Position numbers and translations under genes: made by a program. DNA of 64,000 nt from Phyto melanocephala (taxonomy: Eukaryota; Arthropoda; Insecta; Diptera; Rhinophoridae), in contig OW799235.1 in NCBI GenBank assembly GCA_941918925.1, positions 103,867,947 to 103,931,946 on the forward strand. The letters are read 5' to 3'. The notes below the pieces were generated by a model. The model saw only the letters and a list, made by a program, of their open reading frames with translations, had not been told where the DNA came from and searched no databases. Below, in pieces: positions 1-11,573 of this stretch (position 1 is its first letter; the number at the start of each line of letters is the position of its first letter).

Positions 1-1479
1 GTGTGTCTTATATCGAATTTTTTTTAACAGCGCAAAATTTCACGAAACTTTATTGCATTAAATTTAAAACACTCATTACACTTTTCTTATTTGTAGCTAA
101 ATTGTAAGACCAACAGTCTCATCATAACTACACCAGACTCACAAATAATATGTGTGTGTTTTTTTTTTTTTTTTGTTCATAAAAAGAAATCAATTTTTAT
201 TCACAACATTTTCATTCAAAAATATTTTAAACAAAAAAATTTATTTCATTCAATATTTCAGTCTACCGCAGTTGGTTCTTTTCAACATGTTTTTCTCTTT
301 TTAATTAAATATAATATAGTATTGTGATAATGGCCCTAAAGCGCGATTGGCTTTTAAAAGCACAGCCATGTTAATAAGTAAATGAATAAATATTTTAACA
401 ATACTTAAAAGAATCATTAAATGGACTGCTGGCTGGGTAGAAAATAATTGCTTCAGGAATTGCAATTTATTATTAACAGCAATCATATGAGCTTATTACG
501 ACTGTTATGTGAAAAAAATAAAATTAAATACTTAAACGTTTAAGTGGTTAAATTAATTTCTGTCAATTAATTTATAAAAAAAATGAAGAAAAGAAATTAA
601 TATAAAAAAATTTTAAGTCATTTGCTAAATATTATTGTAAAGCCAAAGTGAAATCGTGTTAAAACAGTAGTCATATGCATGAATTATAATTTAACGTTGA
701 TTTTTCAATTAGTTTTACTTTTTGAGTACTTGAGTACATTAACGCATATGCAGACAAATATATGTACATACAAATGTTCATATAATATGTTGACTTAAAA
801 TTTGACTAAAACAAAATCAAAATCGACAACATGGTATGACATGAATACCAAATGGGGATTATAACGTCTTGTTTTTGTATGTATGAGTATATAAATAGCT
901 AAAGCAAAACTTCGCTGGAGAATGATTGCACACAAGAAAGTTAGTAGTTTTGCAGAGTGTAAATTTTTCTCTTAAATTACTAGTAACCATTTTACTTTAG
1001 CACTATATTTCGTTTAAACGTTTTTCAAACAATTTTTTTCTTGTGCACAGATATATATGTCTACGACAAACTTGCAATTTCTGTTGTAACTACTTGTGCG
1101 AATGCACATGTACGCATAACATAAATTTGTAGTTCTTGTGTAGTTTTATGTCGCATTTTTTCACTTAAAGTTTCGTTAACAAAATGCAGTTATTATATTT
1201 AAAATATATGGCATCAGAAACTCAGTTAGCAGATTGTTTGTTTACTCTTTCTTTTTATTAATTTTGCAATGATTTTAATGTGTTTTTTTTCCTTTTGCAA
1301 CAACCTTTAGCCAATTACAAACATATGTACATACATATATACATATGTAGACACAAGTATATATTAATTATAATATTGCTACAACCCAATCGAACTAACT
1401 GAATAAAACCACAAACAAAAGTTTGTCGTCCTTGATTTTATGTACTTTTAAGATGTGGCTGCTGTTGTAGTCTTAATTA
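1..1479. other. AT-rich non-coding DNA, nothing recognised
   Basis: No reading frame here resembles a protein family, and I see no terminal repeats. The stretch holds homopolymer T runs, scattered CATA/TATG simple sequence and a poly-T near 160. The only notable sites are a TATA-box-like word near 890 and the start of a MITE at 1482. Confidence 0.7.
890..898 (+). promoter_or_regulatory. Possible TATA box (TATAAATAG)
   Basis: TATAAATAG matches the insect TATA consensus. The 60 bases downstream are less AT-biased than their surroundings. No clear initiator (TCAGT) lies at the expected spacing and no reading frame follows, so this may be chance in AT-rich DNA. Confidence 0.15.
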
Positions 1480-1481
1480 TA

Positions 1482-2465
1482 CACAGAAAAAAATAAATAT
1501 GAATTTCAATTACAAAATTAATACTATTAATTAAAATATTATTTGATTTTGCTCCAATCATCAAAATGATACTATTAATTAAATGAAAATTAATATTTTT
1601 AATTGAAAATATGTTATGAAAAATATCAATTAAAACAGTATTAAAAAATTAATTAATATATAATTTAATATTTAAAAATAATTTTAAATTATTTAATCAC
1701 TCATGTAATTGGAATTTGGGATTAATTTAAATAATGTATTAACTGTATCAATAATATAAATTATTTAACCTGTTTAAAAAAAGAATCCGGAAAAAATACA
1801 CATATTTTTTTAAATATTTATTTTTAACATACATCAATATATAGGTACATACATTTTGAATTACACTGCATATATTAAAAGAATACGAAAAATACAAAGC
1901 ATTATACAATATAACACATTTAGGAACTGGTGGCATAACCAAATATCATATTATCAAAAATAAAGGAGGTGCATCCTAGACCTAAGCGCAAATAAATTTT
2001 ACCCATTAAAAATTTTATCAAACGAAGGGAAGAAACTCAAATAATTACTTACATTTAAGGTTAGAATCCAACAGAATTTACCGGGCTGCAAGAAATATTG
2101 ACTTTAGTCCCATCTGCAATAAAGTTCTGTTCCGTTTTCTTTGAATATGTACTTAGTAGAATTTTAATCTGCTAAACCACCATTTATTTTAATATTACCC
2201 ACCTTATTAACCAAAATTATATTAAGACTTTCCTTCAAATTATATTAGGACTTTGATTCAAAAAGAATTCTTGACAAAAAAAATAAATTTTTCCTATTTT
2301 ATTTTTCAATATACTTTTTTCAACTGACAGAAATCTCTAAGTTTTTTAAAAAAATTGTATATCAATAAAAAAAATTGTTTAAAGTAATTTAAAATATAAT
2401 CCAAATTTAAGAATAAATCAATTAGTCAATTAATTAGAAAAATGTAAGCAGTAATTTTTTCTGTG
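1482..2465. mobile_element. Non-autonomous TA-flanked MITE-like element, CACAGAAAAAA termini
   Basis: The 11-base word CACAGAAAAAA at 1482-1492 recurs inverted at 2455-2465. Each copy is immediately bordered by TA, as expected for a Tc1/mariner-type target duplication. The 984-bp interior is very AT-rich (repeated ATTAATTA words) and has no coding capacity. The TIR is short and low in complexity, so chance pairing is possible, but exact TA borders on both sides support an element. Confidence 0.55.
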
Positions 2466-2467
2466 TA

Positions 2468-2672
2468 AGTGCTTTTCTGTATTACTTTTTAATGGATCAT
2501 AGTTACGTTTGTTTGTGTGTGGATATTACACTACGACAAAAATAAACAACAACAGAATTTCGCAAATAGTTCCTTTGGTCATTTCTTTGTAACCCGCTGA
2601 TGCTCGTACGTAGATTAATAATCTTGTTTGACTTTCGTTCACTCGAATAATTCGAATAAAGTTCCTTTTTTC
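2468..2672. other. Short spacer, nothing recognised
   Basis: AT-rich DNA between the MITE and a DINE-like copy. It has no reading frame or repeat I can name. Confidence 0.6.
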
Positions 2673-3459
2673 ATACACTTTACAGTGAGTGTAAGGGTTT
2701 ATAAAGGTTTGTCATTCCATGTGAAATTTCTATAATTTTCATTTCCGTCCCCATAAAGTACAAATTTTCTGAAGGCTTATGAATATGGAAGTCAATTAAG
2801 CACTGTTCGCCTGTCAGTCTGTCTATCTGTCCGTGTGTATGTTGAAACCAGCATTTTGAAGCACCAAGACATTTTCAAGACCAGTGGTGAGGTACCAAAA
2901 TATCAGAAATATTCATGAGTAAATCGAAAAAAAAAAAATTGTAAATCGCTCCATAGACAACTGAGATATAATAAAAAAACCTAGACCACCTCGTCTTTTC
3001 ACACCAAACAAACACAACACAAAGTGGATGAACGTAATTTTCCCAGTTAAGACAAAAAAAATTTTTAATTTTTTTTATTTTTTTTTTTGTTTTTGTTTTA
3101 ACATAAACTTTATTTATAATTTTACAATGCGATGTTTTTAAGCGGATAAAGTCATTAGGGGAAATCACCCTTCGTTGCAAACAGATCATGCAAAGTTGCA
3201 GTTACAGTTGAAAATTTTCAAAAGCAACGTTTGCAATAGAATATATAAAAGACTTGCAAGATCTGCAACATTTGCACCATGTTTGCAACGAAGGGTGATT
3301 TCCGCTATTATAAACATAATGAAATATATACGTATGTATGTATGCACGTATTTTATATTAATGAGATGAATGATGATACAAGCAATTTTTATTGCATGAC
3401 TACACGTTGTGAGGGGTATATAAGATTCGGCTTGGCCGAATATAGCACTCTTACTTGTT
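2673..3459 (+). mobile_element. DINE-1/INE-1-like element (forward), with nested MITE
   Basis: The left end has a degenerate TATACCC-type hairpin (about 2675-2702). It is followed by the block with GTCAGTCTGTC and CCGTGTGT (about 2810-2840) that all copies share. The right end has GGGTATATAAGATTCGGC, a TTCGGC/GCCGAA stem and TTACTTGTT. This order matches Drosophila INE-1/DINE-1, a Helentron-associated non-coding repeat, as I remember it. Mobility would depend on a Rep/helicase supplied in trans. A 148-bp MITE is inserted at 3158-3305, so this copy predates that insertion. Confidence 0.85.
3158..3305. mobile_element. 148-bp MITE nested in DINE-like copy
   Basis: A 25-base terminal inverted repeat starts G(G/C)GGAAATCACCCTTCGTT and matches 24 of 25 between the two ends. 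TA borders both sides (3156-3157 and 3306-3307); ATT is an alternative reading of the duplication. There is no coding capacity. A second, one-ended copy lies at 6008-6110, confirming a dispersed family. Confidence 0.8.
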
Positions 3460-4356
3460 AAATTTTATTTTAGTTGAATAATACAAAGCACACAGAACAT
3501 TAAAACTATTTAATTGCATCGAAATAAGTTTTTAAAATTCGCTATGGCAAAGCTGTTAGCTGTTGAATATTTCTCTTCTGAAGTTTCATTTATTTAGTGA
3601 AAGCTTTGACATTTACGAATATGGATAGTTAAAAAAAAATATTTTAAACCTGCAAAAGTGGAAGTTCAAACGTAAATCATTCGCCATCCTGTTCCACTTT
3701 AAATCAAAATATTATGTAAGCAGTATGTCGCATTAACGTTAAGTTAAATAATTGCAATATGTTTTGTATTGCAATAAGCCTTATAATATTTATTAATGTG
3801 CTTTATTCTATTATTTGGGATCAGTCTAATAATAATGTTTAATATTATCTTGAAAGTATGTACATTACAGGGTTAGTTTATATATAGTAGTAGCAATTCT
3901 ATTCATACGAGGTACTAAATTATTTACATACACAAACACATTAACAAGCCCGCACATATGTATATACGAGAGCATTTTTAAAAGTGGTTTTAAAAAATAT
4001 GCTTTTTTTTCATAAGCTTTAAAAATTATATTATATAAATATTTTTTTTTTTTTTAAAGTTTGTATACATATTTACCCTGAAGAAGCTACCCATTGTTTG
4101 GTAGCGAAATATTTGTTAATATTAAATAATTTTTTATAAAAAAACCAAAAAAATTGATCTCAAGCTTGAAAAAATCATATATAATCAATAAAAAAGATCA
4201 AGAAATGTAGGCGATAGGACTATATATATATGTATATATTTCATTCTGCTTGTAAAATCTACAGAATATATTTGTGACCCAATAAAATATTTAATCAAAT
4301 TTCTAAAACCTCTATATATCCCACGGATTCGTATGTATTTATTTAGTATCAATTTT
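3460..4356. other. AT-rich non-coding DNA
   Basis: No protein-like frame or element termini. It contains poly-T/poly-A runs around 4010-4060. Confidence 0.6.
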
Positions 4357-4406
4357 GAAGGGTATATAAAGATTTTGCATAGCCAAATATAACGCTCTTA
4401 CTTGTT
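4357..4406 (+). repeat. DINE-like 3' end fragment
   Basis: GAAGGGTATATAAAGATT followed by a weakened stem and CTCTTACTTGTT reproduces the terminal 50 bases of the DINE-like family. The rest of the element is not recognisable upstream. Confidence 0.6.
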
Positions 4407-4439
4407 TTAGATAGTTGTGATTTTTTTTATTGGATTTTA

Positions 4440-5204
4440 AAAACGACATGTTTCGATTAAATATGGAATAATTTATTAATCAAACGGTTTCCAAGAGTCT
4501 TATGACAGGCAATTACTCTTTCCTTTGATTGTATAAGTCAAGAAAATTTCACGAAAATCCAAAGACAAAAACCGCGCGGCGTTAAATCAAATGATCTTGG
4601 TGACCAGTTGAAATCAGAATTTCTTGAGATAATTTGTTCAGAATTCATTGGCTCAATAAATGTATTGTTTCATGCACTAAAGCCACATATCGTCCAGATA
4701 CATTCCGTCGGGTTGAGGCCAAAAGAACTCCGTTATCATATTCCTGTAATGAAAGCCGTCTTCATAATTAAGCCGCCAGTCTAAAATCTGCACCAAACAG
4801 TTGCTCGTTGTAAAATTAACAATTTTGTGTGTTAACGAAGCCATTCGGATGAAAGTGCGCTTTATTGAAGGAGATGACTTTTTTCGAAAAATTGTCATTG
4901 TCGTCACCGTGCTTGTTTTAGCTTCTCAGTGAGCTGAATTTTGTATGCATTAATATGAAGGCTTAATGTCAAAATTTTCTACATAGTGCTTTGTGAAATT
5001 TTATGTTATGTTTAATGGCGAATCGACGTTTTTGGGATTTCGGTGACACTCTCGCTTGCAACAGCGATGTTGTCAGGAGACCGACTGTTGTGTTGACGCA
5101 CGGGAGTCTTACACAGTATATTCATTTTTTTAACGCTTTTCAAATGGCTTACACTCGGCAACTTGCGAACCTTCTAAGCTAACCTTTTTTGAAATAAGTC
5201 TTTA
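4440..5204 (-). pseudogene. Decayed Tc1/mariner-type transposase
   Basis: Read on the minus strand, the pieces of a DDE transposase appear in the right order but in shifting frames. First comes an N-terminal segment (SPDNIAVASESVTEIPKTS, near 5100-5030), then the first catalytic block FNKAHFHPNGFVNTQNC (near 4880-4830). FFWPQPDGMYLDDMW follows, then the third catalytic block NWSPRSFDLTPRGFCLW (near 4610-4560). A family member would be a nuclear cut-and-paste transposase of about 340 residues. Here there are frameshifts and stops throughout, and the second catalytic QQD block is lost. I could not identify TIRs. Family placement is secure from motif order; subfamily is not. Confidence 0.8.
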
Positions 5205-5214
5205 CAATTCATAG

Positions 5215-5282
5215 TTCGTAAATTATTGTGTTCTATATGTGTATAGGATTTATATGTCACATAGAACACAATAATTTACGAA
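5215..5282. repeat. Hairpin with perfect 22-bp stem
   Basis: TTCGTAAATTATTGTGTTCT (extending two more bases, 5215-5236) recurs as its exact reverse complement at 5261-5282. A 24-base loop separates the arms. It sits between the decayed transposase and the mariner derivative. Confidence 0.85.
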
Positions 5283-5402
5283 GGACGAATTGTTACATTT
5301 CGTTTTTTCGCAAATCGCCCCATTTTAAATAATCGGAAAAAACATTGGTGCAACGGAAAAATTTTAGAGATTTCACTTGCACATAAAAATTACAGTAAAT
5401 AA

Positions 5403-5948
5403 ATGGTCCGGCATCTAACGTTTTTTTTTCAACTAGTGCTTATTTCGTGAATGGTAACACATAGCTCATGTCTGATTTGACAGATAATTAGTTTTGTCCT
5501 TCCGCTAAATGAATATGGTTGTGTATACGCTTGAACAACGCTAGGAAATATTGCGACATTACTTTGGCGGATTTTGCCAAAAAAATCATCTTTTCTGATA
5601 AAGCTCATTTTGATCTTGGCGGGTATGTAAACAAGCAAAATTGCATTTGGGGCACAGAAAACCCGCTCGCATACATTGAAAAGCCGAGACACCCAAAACG
5701 AGTCACTGTTTGGTGCGGATTTTGGTCCAGAGGCATAATTTGCCCATTTTTCTTCGAAAATGAACAAGGAGTGGCCGTAGTCAATGGCGATCGTTATCGG
5801 GCCATGTTGAACAAATTTTGATTCACAAAAATTTAAGAAGAGGATATTGACAATATTTGGTTTTAACAGAACTGCGCTACGTGCCACACAGCCGAAGCTA
5901 CACTTTATTATAGCATTTTCAAAAAAAAAAGTTACTTGGCGAACCCTT
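5403..5948 (+). mobile_element. Mariner-type deletion derivative, copy 1
   Basis: Degenerate TIRs (GGTCCGGC at the left, GGCGAACCCTT at the right) bracket 546 bp, with TA at the right border. The interior joins a 5' untranslated segment almost directly to the first catalytic block. It then runs to CHTAEATL, after which it jumps to the 3' terminus. It therefore lacks both the DNA-binding domain and the third catalytic residue. Copies at 34001 and 40383 have the same architecture. Confidence 0.85.
5519..5821 (+). pseudogene. Internally deleted transposase fragment (copy 1)
   Basis: About 100 codons remain open from a methionine to a premature TGA. Near residues 25-45 is a first-catalytic-block relative of SDEAHFDLGGYVNKQN; here it reads SDKAHF, so the acidic neighbour is altered. 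WCGFWSRGII and NGDRYRAMLN follow. Transposases of this kind are about 340 residues and begin with a helix-turn-helix pair, which is absent. After the stop the sequence continues as a relative of the second catalytic block (degenerate before CHTAEAT), then ends. It cannot encode an active enzyme. Confidence 0.85.
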
Positions 5949-6007
5949 TATTAAAAGTGAATTCTTACTGAGACTCCCTTTATATGAACAAATATCTAAA
6001 ATCATTA

Positions 6008-6110
6008 GCGGAAATCACCATTCGTTGTAAACAGATCATGCAAATCTTGCAAATCTTGAAAGTCTAGTATATATTATTTTGCAAACGTTGCTTTTGAAAG
6101 TTTCCAACTG
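6008..6110. mobile_element. One-ended copy of the 148-bp MITE family
   Basis: It begins after TA with GCGGAAATCACCATTCGTTG and follows the 3158-3305 element for about 100 bases. The opposite TIR is missing. Confidence 0.7.
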
Positions 6111-7105
6111 TTCTTAGTATTGGAAATAAGTGCTTGTGTGGGAACTGAAATTTTAGTGTTTATTGTTTTTGTGGTGTTGCAGACTTTAGAATATATACTA
6201 TTGTTTTTATTTTCATTCAAAAAATATTTTCAAATTGCACTCGTACAAGCAAATATCAATTAAAAGTTTTATGTGCGACAATAAGTGTGTATGATGACAA
6301 CAATAATAACCATTATTAACCAGGCAAAGACGTCGTCTACTTTCTAAATAAAACAAAACTTATAAGAAAAAAATTTAATATAAAGTACGCTTAAGAGAAA
6401 AAAAGTTAAGAAAATATATTTATATATCACAATATATTTTCTTAACAATCTTTAATTAACTGATTTTTAATGTGTTTGTGAAAACAAAAAAAAATTCAAT
6501 TAAACTATTTTAATTACATCTTACAGTAATAATAGTAAATGTTGGATAAGAAGAGGGCTTTTTGTGTATTAACTAAAAGTTTTCTTTACCACAATAAAAA
6601 GCGTTTTATGAGATACCATTATATGTGAAAAGTTAAGTATTTATTATTTTCATTTTCCTTTTATGAGGATTAAACCAGCATAAATAGGTCATTCTTAAAA
6701 AGATAGCAAAAACCGCTAGTATTACAACTTCAAAATAAGAAAAGTTTAGTTTCCATAGGTAATAGTTTTAAAAGAAAGTTTTTTTTTTTTCAGTAAAATT
6801 TAAGAAGTAAAAAAGACAGACAAAAGACCACATTTACTTCAGACAGTGATAAAAATAAAATAAAATTATAAATATTTTTTTTTAATTCTATCAGTCTATT
6901 GAAAAAATATCACAGTTATTTACTTAGTTGATTTTATGATTTTTATTCCTTGTAGAATAAGACTGAGTCTTAAATTTATAGCACAGGAACGAATCATGTT
7001 TCAAAAAATTATATATATTTATATTGTATGCTTGACAAAACATATTATAACAAACTTAATTTAAATAAACCACCTTAAAATAAAAATAATAATAGCAAAA
7101 AAAAA
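6111..7105. other. AT-rich non-coding DNA with a small perfect hairpin
   Basis: No coding or element signature. At 6405-6420 and 6431-6446 a perfect 16-bp inverted repeat (GTTAAGAAAATATATT) forms a hairpin with a 10-base loop. Confidence 0.6.
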
Positions 7106-7109
7106 AATG

Positions 7110-7730
7110 AAAATTTTGTTGCTGACTTAGTCGAAGGTTCTTCCAAAGACAAGAGGCATGTACATAAAACTGCCACTCAGATGCTATATATATGTCGAGG
7201 CAAATCAATATATTGGTTCCAAGGCGTACTTCGTCAAATATATTTTTAAATTTAGTATCTTATGTAAAAATATGAGAGTACGAATTTCAATCAGACCTTC
7301 CAGGCATAAAGTGGACAAACATAAACGCCCATCTCCCATATAACGCTTTATCTCAAATTCATATGATTTCTTTATGGATTCTATATTAAAAAAACTAAGT
7401 TGAATTTATCAGCTGAAACTACTTTGACACGCCTACTTCAACGCCCATTTCTCACATAATTTACTGCTAATGAAATTTAAAAGGCCATGAAACCGAAACA
7501 ATTAGATATGTGATGAAGAAATTTTGCATCTTTATCTTTCTCGTCAATATAAGTATAATTCCAAGCAATTAAGGTGACACGCCTACTTAAACGCCCACCT
7601 TCAATTAAACGCTTTATCTTATATTCACATTATTTCTGTATGGACAATAAATAAAAAAAGAAATCTGTAACGAATTATCTAAGTTGAATTCAAATATTAA
7701 TTATATAATTTTAAAAGTTGGAGGTTCCAT
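7110..7730. repeat. Decayed dispersed repeat with internal ACGCCCA units
   Basis: The phrases ACACGCCTACTT and AACGCCCA recur near 7322, 7440 and 7590, each followed by related text (AACGCTTTATCT and an ATTCATATTATTTCT-like word). The recurrence suggests an old tandem array of units roughly 120-150 bp long. On the opposite strand the box reads TGGGCGT, the same motif that marks the units of the arrays at 11.7 and 25 kb. Confidence 0.5.
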
Positions 7731-7993
7731 CCCCACACAAAGCTGATATAGTTTTTTAACTACCTCTGCGTACCAAATTAAAGTCTTCACTTTACGTAAA
7801 AATGCATTATTGAAGGAAAAAAGTGTTTTTAATATCACTTCTAATGCAGAAATACTTAACGTTAACGTTTCATTGTAAGACGAAATTTAGGAAAATAAAT
7901 TACTAGCAATTCGAAGTTATAAATTAAAGCAATTCATATTTTAGTTGAAAGATATATATAATAAATTTTGTGCTATAATAGTCCACAAAATTG

Positions 7994-8032
7994 TTGGTGG
8001 GTATCAAAAATTCGGCACAGCCGAATATTGTG
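7994..8032 (+). repeat. DINE-like 3' stem fragment
   Basis: GGTGGGTATCAAAAATTCGG, then CACAGCCGAATATTGTG, preserves the terminal stem TTCGGC/GCCGAA of the family. The TTACTTGTT end is lost. Confidence 0.5.
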
Positions 8033-8040
8033 TTCAAAGG

Positions 8041-8570
8041 TATTTTTATTTATGTTAGTTTTTTTTTCTTCCTTACGTTGTGTTTCTATTGTCTTCATTG
8101 GACAAAAAAAAATTTATTAATGCTTTTTACATTTCCATATTTTAAAACATTTTTGTTCTTATGCGAAAATATTTTTTGTTTACTACTTTTTTACCGAACT
8201 TACCTAAAAACTAAAGTGATCGCACCTAATATAATGACAATTTTTTCAAATTAGTAGCAACAATTACACGTTTTTGAGTAAGTAATATGTATGTGTGTGT
8301 GTGTGTTACTTTTAAGCTAGTAATAAATCAAATTCATCGCCAACAAAAACAATTGTTTCATATTATCAGCAGCTGTCAAAACAAAAAGAAAAAAAAAATG
8401 AAAGCACATTTCTTATCGTTGAATATTAATTAGAGAATCGCATACTCGTAGATTTTCTTTTATAATTATTATCTTATTCATACAACTTAAAATAAATTTA
8501 ATTATAAAAAAGGTTCGTAAATCAAATTTTCATAGAAAATCTATTTTATTAACTATTTATAAAAAAAATT
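8041..8570. other. AT-rich non-coding DNA with short GT microsatellite
   Basis: Poly-T runs and a (GT)n tract near 8288. Nothing else recognised; the open stretch at 7991-8254 is phenylalanine-rich translation of T runs, not a gene. Confidence 0.6.
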
Positions 8571-9010
8571 TTGATGAAGAAGGAAGTAGTGCTTAAAAAT
8601 TCTGGATCATACTCAGGAATTCGCAAACGCTCACATGCTCTATTTTTAGATCCTGATTTTATCAGGACATGGATATTTTAGGTAGCATTTCTACAAAATG
8701 GGGGTAGCATGACCGATAACGGACTTAACTGTAAAAAATGTAACGGAAAAGATTATCAAGGATCACAAATATCAAATTACCGCAAAATTATATTAAGGTT
8801 AAAGAAAAAGGATTTACTTAGTTGAGGGTCAAACTTGACAAATAATTTCTGTCTAATGGCGAGAGCAGATAAGTACTTGGTCGCAAGCTTTAATTCGGTG
8901 ATAGTATAATGACCGAAAGGGAGAGCCACCTCGAGGTATTGGGAAGACAGCGCCGATGTGGATATAGCTTCCTAAGGTGACGAGGAGGGTTTTTAAGCGG
9001 TAGCATAATA
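8571..9010. other. Less AT-rich segment, unassigned
   Basis: Base composition is visibly more mixed than its neighbours (for example GACCGAAAGGGAGAGCCACC near 8911). It could be the remnant of an inserted element. I found no motif in any frame and no terminal repeats. Confidence 0.3.
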
Positions 9011-11573
9011 GTGAGCACCATATTTCACGCTGAAAGACTATTCAGCAAGTATGCAGTAATTTATTTTCCCAATATCACAGAAAAAAATAAAAAAATTATT
9101 CCTTGCGATGGTTTACTTCCATCAATACTTTTCATATTTCAAATGACAATGTTAATTTTCAATTGTTTAATTTCTTTTTTTTTTTTTTTTGTTAGGTTTA
9201 GGTTTTAGTTTTGTAAACAAAATATAAACAAGTGACTGAATAAAGAAAAATTATACCAGTAATTTTATTAAATAAAAGTAAATACCCAATACTTGCATTT
9301 TTGACCAAATTATTTGTTTTATAAAACCTTTGCTGTGATTAAATTTGCTGTGAAATATGAATTTTTGCTCCCTTGAACAATGGGATTGCCTAATGTGGAT
9401 AGGAGAGACTTCTTCATTAGGAGTCGCAAATATGTTTAAAAATTTTTTTGTATAGTTTCGTATCGTTAATATCTTTTAAACTTTATTGATAGTGAGCAGT
9501 TTTCAAGTTATGCTAACACGCATATGTCATGGAATTACCTACATTTTTCATCATTTTACTAAATATTTTACATTATAGTAAATCTCAAAAACTAGTGTAA
9601 ACTTTAAAAAACCGAGTGCAGTTTCCTATTCAGTCTCCCAAATTATTAAGAATCGACTTTCAGTTTTATGACAGCAAAATGTATATGTACAAGTGTGTTA
9701 CACCAAACATACAAAATATTGATAGAGTAAATAAGAGACATAATTCAATTAGATTATAAAGAATCAGTAAATTAAGTAAAAATGCCAGAAATAAAAAAAG
9801 AAAATGAAAAGTATGTTGCATATTAAAACACAGTCATAAACAATTCATACCCAACCATAAAGTAATTAATTTTCTGGTACGTTCATACGAACAGAAAAAT
9901 ACACTCATTAGTGTCAATACAACAAAGTAAATTACAAGAACCCCACAACTATACCACAACAATAGGAAGAATAAAATTTTAAAGCCACTAGTTGAGTAAG
10001 TGGAAGAATTCATTAACGTTAGCACAATATTGGTAATAGATCTAAGAGACGTTGTCCGAATTAATTTTATTTTTGATATTTATAATAACAAAAAAAAAGA
10101 AAAAATACTACGGATATGAAATTTCATATTCAAAAGTGAAATTTTTAATTTTCACTTTGAAAAATTCTTCACTTTATGGAAAGAGGAGTATGCACATTAG
10201 ACAGTACCGGGGAAAAAAACATTGCCGTAAACCCTCGAATATAATGTATTTTTGCAGAGCAATTTCTACAAAAAATTAATTTTTTTTGCATTTTTAAAAA
10301 TTTTTTATTTACAATTAGAGTGATTTTTTTAATTCCTCCATAACTAATGTTTTGATCTAAGGGCTACGGACCTTAATAAAAAATTTAATAAGTGATTTAG
10401 CAATAAAAAAGGGAAAATATTTTTAATTTGAGCGTCATAATTAGGTAATAGGAACTGAGATCTAGTGGGTAAATACTAAAACGAGTTTCTTGAGGGTCAA
10501 AAAGTTTAAGTTTAAGCTGTAAATGCGAAACAGAAAATTTAAGGGGTCGATCTTTACCAACCATTGTCAGAACATGTATCTATGTTTCTGGATTATTATC
10601 ATTGTCATTTAAACAAAAAAATTTGCTTCATCTGATGCATAATAAGTTCTAATGAGCTTGCGAATTTCAACCATGCTTAAATGTTTTTTTTCTTTTTCGG
10701 CCATTTTGGTATATAATGTCTTTGGGCGTGCGAAGGTAAAAACATAAGAATTATTTGCTTGTAGCTGCCAAACTTTTATTTATTAAATAAAACAATATAT
10801 ATCTTGGTTTGTGGGGTAGATAAGAAATATCCTATTTTCCTCTCACCTGTATCCGCGCTTGCTATAACAAAACATTAAATTTTGATTTAGGGGCGCATCA
10901 ATTAAATTATGTTTTTTTTGGCTAGTATAAAATAAATTTTGTTTTTTCTATAAAAATTCTAAAAACTTCATTGACATTCTGTTTACAACATCGCAAAAGC
11001 ATTTACTTAAAATTTTTATATATATACGTACAATTTATTACACAGTATTCACGTAATGAGCACCACTATCAAACCATACAAAACGGCCAAAAGGAATGAA
11101 TGCTAAAGAGCGACCATAACCAACAAACATCATACCAAAATGCACAACCAAAAAAAAATCCGTTTATACAACAGCCATTATAACAGTTTGTTTTTTCTTT
11201 TTTACATTCGTTCATTTATTTATCATGCTAACAAATTTTGGCCCGTGACAATGACAGACAATGTCAGTGACGACAAAAGCAACAGCAGCAAAATCCTCAA
11301 CAGCAACCAACAACCATAGCATGGACACAAACATGTACACAGCAATTGCGGTAACAATTGAAACCTAATTTATTCATATTGTACGAATACAGAAAAAAAA
11401 ACTTTTTTCACTTTTGGCTTATTTTGAAAATATTTGTTTGCCTTAAAAGAGCTTTTTTATAGACATTCACTTTTACAACTATTGACATTTGGCGCTAGTA
11501 TCGGGTGCCGTATTTATTGCTGCTGTGAGAACATGTACCGAAATATGTATTTATATGTTCACGTCTTTATATA
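9011..11573. other. AT-rich, apparently low-copy non-coding DNA
   Basis: No transposase, LINE or DINE signature. Around 11240-11330 there is a CAACAGCAGCAAAATCC-type region typical of fly intronic or intergenic DNA. A possible 15-base microexon on the minus strand (10847-10861) is described among the findings. Confidence 0.5.

Noticed and set aside
4677..4907. Separate small gene of 76 codons
   Set aside because: It is the central piece of the decayed transposase at 4440-5204.
5429..5887. 152-codon minus-strand frame
   Set aside because: It is antisense to the mariner derivative, whose plus-strand frame carries the recognisable transposase motifs.
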